A stretch of DNA of 64,000 bases from Cunninghamia lanceolata (Eukaryota > Streptophyta > Pinopsida > Cupressales > Cupressaceae), in contig BSBN01001482.1 in NCBI GenBank assembly GCA_027924645.1, positions 12,480,001 to 12,544,000 on the forward strand, read 5' to 3'. Below, piece by piece: positions 59,401 through 64,000 of this stretch. How positions within the stretch are numbered: the first letter of the stretch is position 1; the number at the start of each line of letters is the position of its first letter. The translations under genes and the position numbers were made by a program. Under the pieces are notes generated by a model. That model searched no databases. It was not told the DNA's origin and saw only the letters and a program-made list of their open reading frames with translations.

Positions 59401-60429
59401 GTTGGGGGTTGTGGTATTTATATGCTTGCCTCAGTCAAGCCTTGGAGAGACATTCAAGTCTTCTGAATACCATTGTTAGATAAAGAGTGTGTATCCTTGC
59501 GGGATAGAGGCAAAACAAATTTATAAATGATTTAAACATAAATAGATATCACCTCAGAGGTGTAGATCTCACATAGATGAAGATTCTTCAACACATGAGA
59601 AGATGAAGCCAAATTTGCAATCACAAACACAATAACAATGCTCTGCTCTACAACAATGAATATCTTAAATGCTCTAAAATCATAAGTTTGCCAATAGTTC
59701 ACAATCATCTTCTAGTTTACAAATGAAACCCTAAACATGCTTATATATGCAACTAAATACATTCTCGCTTAAGAATTTTGTAATTCAAACGTAAGATGTC
59801 GGTATGGGACCTAATTAACAGTCACAAAACTGACATTCAAATTTGGGACCTGCCTAAAATAAGGCAGGATAAGGGCTCGAGTGCCCATGTCCATAGGTCA
59901 TATTTCAAGATAGGGCTAAGTTCCACAATGTCCCTCAAGCCCCATGTGACATGGGTTTCAGGCCATTTTCTTCCGGGAGTCAAAATGATCATGCAAGATG
60001 TAAAAAAACAGACCTAAGAGCTAAACCTAGGAGGGAAAAAGTCCAGGGAGACATTTTCTGACATAACATTTAGCCCCCACTTTAATGTATGTGTAAACAC
60101 AAGGCCCATACATGCATTAAAGTATGGTTAAAACACAACAAACATGCCAGGCACTTAGAGCTAATGCATACACAAAGATTGAGGAACTATCCCTAGCCCC
60201 CAATCTCAGGTAGACATTAGAGAGAAAATGCCGTAGACATGCCAAACATAGTGAAGACAGTATTAGGCACGCAAAACACAGAGAAGATAGTAACAATCAC
60301 ACAAAAATAGAGAAGACGGTATTGAAGAAATGCAAAACACGATGAATACAGTGAATGCAGTGATTTTTTTTTTCATTTTCATATATATAAATGTAGATGT
60401 AAGTACATCAAAAATAAACACACAACCCA
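59401..60429. other. unassigned repeat-like DNA
   Basis: No gene seen. It includes ACATTTAGCCCCCACTTTA at about 60066 (exact match to 38165) and, at about 60235-60360, short imperfect repeats around GAGAAGA(T/C)(A/G)GTA and AAACACAG. Confidence 0.45.
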
Positions 60430-60645
60430 AAATGTAGGAGGGACTCATCACCACACATCTTTAGACTACATATGGGGCAACAAACATGCAATACAAATCT
60501 CAGAGTGTAGGAGAGACTCATCGCCACACATCTTTAGACTACACTTGAGAACAAACATGCCATACAAAGCCCAAAGCATAGGAGGGACTCATCGCCAAAT
60601 GTCTTTAGACTATGCTTGGGAACAAACACACCATACAAAAGGGAA
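60430..60645. repeat. tandem array, about 72 bp x 3
   Basis: Three units starting TAGGAG(G/A)GACTCATC(A/G)CC at about 60435, 60508 and 60579. Each contains a CATCTTTAGACTA-type core and a CAAACAT/CAAACAC stretch. Confidence 0.85.
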
Positions 60646-60829
60646 AACACACGAAAAACACATGGAAGACACGAGTGCCGTATAGTATGCCAAAGACATA
60701 CTATATGTCTAAAACATGACAAACAAGCGATGGAAGGAGCCTATTGCTAGGTTCACCACCATCTCTGGCACATTACAGGCACAACTGACAGTTGGGCTTA
60801 TGCCACAAAAACCACCAAAGACACACTTA

Positions 60830-61070
60830 AGAGAGGATACACCAACTCTGCCTACTTGGAGGACTTTTAGAATAAAAAGGATGTACACTAGCTCAAGAGA
60901 TACACCATCCCCACCTCCACAGAGGACTTAAAATAAAAGGATACACACTAGCTCAAGAGATATGATATCCTGCCTCCATAGAGGGATTTCTCATTGCAAT
61001 ATAAAATAAAGATGTGCACTTGTGCATAGATACAACATCTTGCCTCCATAGAGGGCTTACAAACACACTT
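60830..61070. repeat. tandem array, about 60-70 bp x 4, degenerate
   Basis: Units share GATACACCAT(C)C, CTGCCTCC(A)TAGAGG and AAAATAAA-GGAT-CACTAGCTCAAGA at about 60834, 60899, 60959 and 61029. The last is incomplete. Confidence 0.75.
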
Positions 61071-64000
61071 CGGTAGTACCAAAATCATCAGAAAACTTAC
61101 CTTAAATATGCCCCCACCTTAAGGTGGTTGATATCATGTACCGATATCAAGCGCATTAAGGTAGGAAGAAAACACACAAGGGAACAAGAGATTTCACAAA
61201 GCCCATGCCCCCAAAAGTGACATGTACTTTACGGTCGCCAAATGTTCCCACAAACAGATAATTTCTTGTAAGAAGAGAGGTTAGCAATCTTTTTCTAAGA
61301 TAATAACAACATCACATGATCCAAAATCAATGCATGAAAAAAATCACATCAAGAGCTGATGTTACACTATGGATTCAGAAATCAAGTATAACCATGGGGC
61401 TATATCACAAAGATTTTAGAACTGAGTGTAACCAAGGTGAGATCCAAGATAAACAAAGTGTATGGAGCAGAAATATTGTTATGGTTTGTTAGTGCGATAA
61501 GACAACATCAAAATATCACATGGAGTGATTCTACTAGCCAAGCATCGGATAATATATATCAACCCCATCATCATGTATGGACTAAGTCCATTTTTGCTTA
61601 CTCATTGAAGGGACACATGGTCCATATCAGTCTTATTTGTTTTTCATCATATGCTCGCTAGATAGAACCACTAGAGGAAGGTAAAAAATAAATCAAGAGA
61701 GGAGAAACAAGTGCCTTAGGGTCATCATGTAGGAAGGTGCCCCTAGGTCACCAACCACAATGTGATGCCCCTAAAACACAACACACAACAATGAAAATAG
61801 AAGAGAGGATCAATATAGAAGAATGATGATACAAATAGAAGAAGGGTCACAACAGAGGCAGTCTCCTGGTATCCTTGACTTTACAAGAGTATCAAGGGTC
61901 ATCCAAGGAGGCTTAAACAACACATAACACATCATGGGAGAAACACAACACAGAGGTAAAGGGTTAGAAATACTTACCTATAAATACACCCATATTAGAA
62001 TTTGTGACTTGCGAGCATCTTAGAAAGATGCTCCATCAAGTTTTGTGTGTAGCTTGAGTGGTTCATACTATAGTGTTTGTAACATCCACATTCTAAAAAT
62101 AGAGTAAAACCAGAAATTTACCATAGAGTAAATCATCAAGGTAAAAATGAGATAGAGAAATTTTTTCTTTTATTCAACATATAATCAAGTAACTACAATT
62201 ACAAGATTTCTCTTTACAAAATACAATAATCCATATTGTCTTTCTCAATTACAATGTTTACAAAAGTAAATCAAATACATATACAAATTTTGGAATAAAT
62301 ACTACTTCTGAATATCTGACATCTTTATCACAAGTCTTGGCATGTTTCCTACTTGGAGAGAGAGTATCTTTCTAGCGATTTACCTCCATCCATAGACCGA
62401 CAGTCTCCCACACATCTCCCACATAGGAAGTGGCCCTACCCTTCACGAGGGATATAGACCTTAGGTGACTAGTGGTAATTTGCCTTTCCCAAGTACATAG
62501 TGTTGTATTCTACTCAACTCTATCAACCATACAACCTAGATACCCTCTAGCTAAGTATGATTTCTGATAGGATGAGCAATCCAAATACAGTGAACTGATA
62601 ATCCATGCAGAAAATAAATGCATTACTTTGGCCAAAGTTTTTAATATCAATATTGTTCATAATGAACATAGTCATTGTGTTCACCCACCCCTACTCAACT
62701 TGGATACTATCGTATTCTCATAGTTTGTTTACTCCTATTATGACCATGTTAAAAGTTTAATCATTGCATCATGATATTAGTATCTTTTGACTTAAATAAG
62801 TCTATATGACATAACCATTCAATTGGTTTGTAATCAACTCTAGGGTTTTCCTAATATCCTTTGTTAATGTGATATAACATTATAACCATATCTTGTATCT
62901 AGGAGTCCTAGATTCACAAATAACCCTTGATTAACTCAACCAAGGTTAAGAATACTATAGTTCTTAAATAGATAATATCTCCTATACAAAGGAACATAGA
63001 ATAACTTTGATAATGTGTTATAAATAAAACATACCCTAAATATATATCCCTACAAGGTCATTCTCTAGTAGACTTAGCCTACTCCATTGTATTGGATGTC
63101 TTCAAGGATAATATTAACAAAAAGATAAATAAATCTATAAGGGTTCTCCCACAAACCTTATTTCCATCTACCATAATATCTCTAAGTTACTTCATTCGAA
63201 GAGAACAATAATTGTCTAAAAATCCCTATGAATCTAAGTTCTCATGGATAGATAACAATTTCCATTATATATATATATATAATCTAAACAAGAAAATACT
63301 TTAAATTATTATTACCTCAATAATATACTACTCAAGACTAAGAGTATATTAATTAAAGTTCATTCAACTCTATAAAATCTGAGAGTCTATTGTTTGGTTA
63401 ACTCACAATCATTCCATTGACTTGCTACAAACTTATTTGATAAGGGAACTATTTCAAGGCTAATAATAGCTATGACAATCTCTTACTATGATGGTCTTTT
63501 ATCCTCCATTCTATGCATTGATATGATTATCGATTTATAAATGAATAAGCAAATGGTCATTGTAGTATATTGTAACAAACTACTCACTTGAATTACCAAG
63601 TATCCACCACATGATTTGCATTCGTTGTCTCATTGATTACAGAGATAGATCAACCTAGTTTACTTAGATAGTTATTTGCATTTTCCTACGTCGATTCTTC
63701 ATAGGTTTTGACTATTACTCAATAAAAGCAGGAGGTTTAACCTCTCTGGAGAACTCATACAATCACCATGAGACTACGATGTACTCACTAAAAGATATTA
63801 ATCTATTTCCTCATAGTTATCAAACACATAACTAAGGAATACGTATTAATGGACATTTTAAGAGCTAGCAGAAATGTACAAATAGGACACAAGGTTGACG
63901 CCTCTTGACTGCATATTCCCTCTCTATTCCAGCCACTATATTTCTCTCTGCATACGTTCGATCCTCCTTGACTAAGTTCTATCCTCTCAATTTTTAACCT
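61071..64000. other. AT-rich DNA, nothing recognisable
   Basis: I see no supported gene, LTR pair or RNA gene. The longest reading frames are under 80 codons and look random. A small (TA)n run lies near 63264-63280. Confidence 0.55.

Noticed and set aside
60430..61070. CRISPR-like array
   Set aside because: Units are adjacent, degenerate and lack unique spacers; the context is plant nuclear DNA.
62100..64000. Possible host gene introns or UTRs
   Set aside because: No exon-like frame or splice-bounded coding pattern could be supported.

Overview
The window is a slab of nuclear plant DNA made almost wholly of nested, decayed LTR retrotransposons. Their size and nesting, the lack of any host gene, and the long AT-rich stretches suggest a large-genome seed plant, most likely a gymnosperm such as a conifer. 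That is an inference from style, not a database match. I found no rRNA gene, CRISPR array or intact single-copy gene.

Layout. (1) 1-6107: the 3' part of an LTR element with a gag tail carrying four CCHC knuckles, a long unrecognised reading frame (1084-4366) where pol would be expected, a purine tract and a 3' LTR. (2) 6140-8412: a copia-like remnant with a protease-like start and an acidic/Ser-rich frame. Its LTR (from 7399) faces an inverted, related LTR (8030-8412), and a tRNA-like sequence lies in the loop. (3) 8845-36389: a giant Ty3/gypsy element of Tat type (two RNase H domains, G-patch after the protease) with long 5' and 3' untranslated regions. On the antisense strand between pol and the 3' LTR lies a degenerate plant mobile domain (PMD) reading frame (31723-34088). 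Two later insertions interrupt its 5' region: a gag-only LTR element (10932-18300, target-site duplication GGAAC) and a copia solo LTR (18669-20045). (4) 36390-38737: unassigned repeats with a candidate DNA transposon/MITE. (5) 38738-45854: a young, nearly intact Ty1/copia element on the minus strand (target-site duplication CACTG). (6) 46023-59395: a Tnt1-like copia element on the minus strand, whose 3' LTR was split by a plus-strand copia element (46867-53857) of the same family as the young one. (7) 59396-64000: unassigned DNA with minisatellite-like arrays, then AT-rich DNA.

How the parts relate. Three copies of one copia family are present: the minus element at 38.7-45.9 kb, the plus element at 46.9-53.9 kb, and the solo LTR at 18.7 kb. 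The plus copy keeps an unbroken frame of 1384 codons apart from six in-frame stops, all TAG. The 3' part of the antisense PMD frame likewise has 13 TAG among 14 in-frame stops. Both patterns fit loss of CAG codons by deamination of methylated cytosine in CHG context. The main leads are the antisense PMD frame, the polymerase-less element with four knuckles and an unknown frame, the 118-bp repeats flanking the inner copia element, and the tRNA-like sequence between inverted LTRs.
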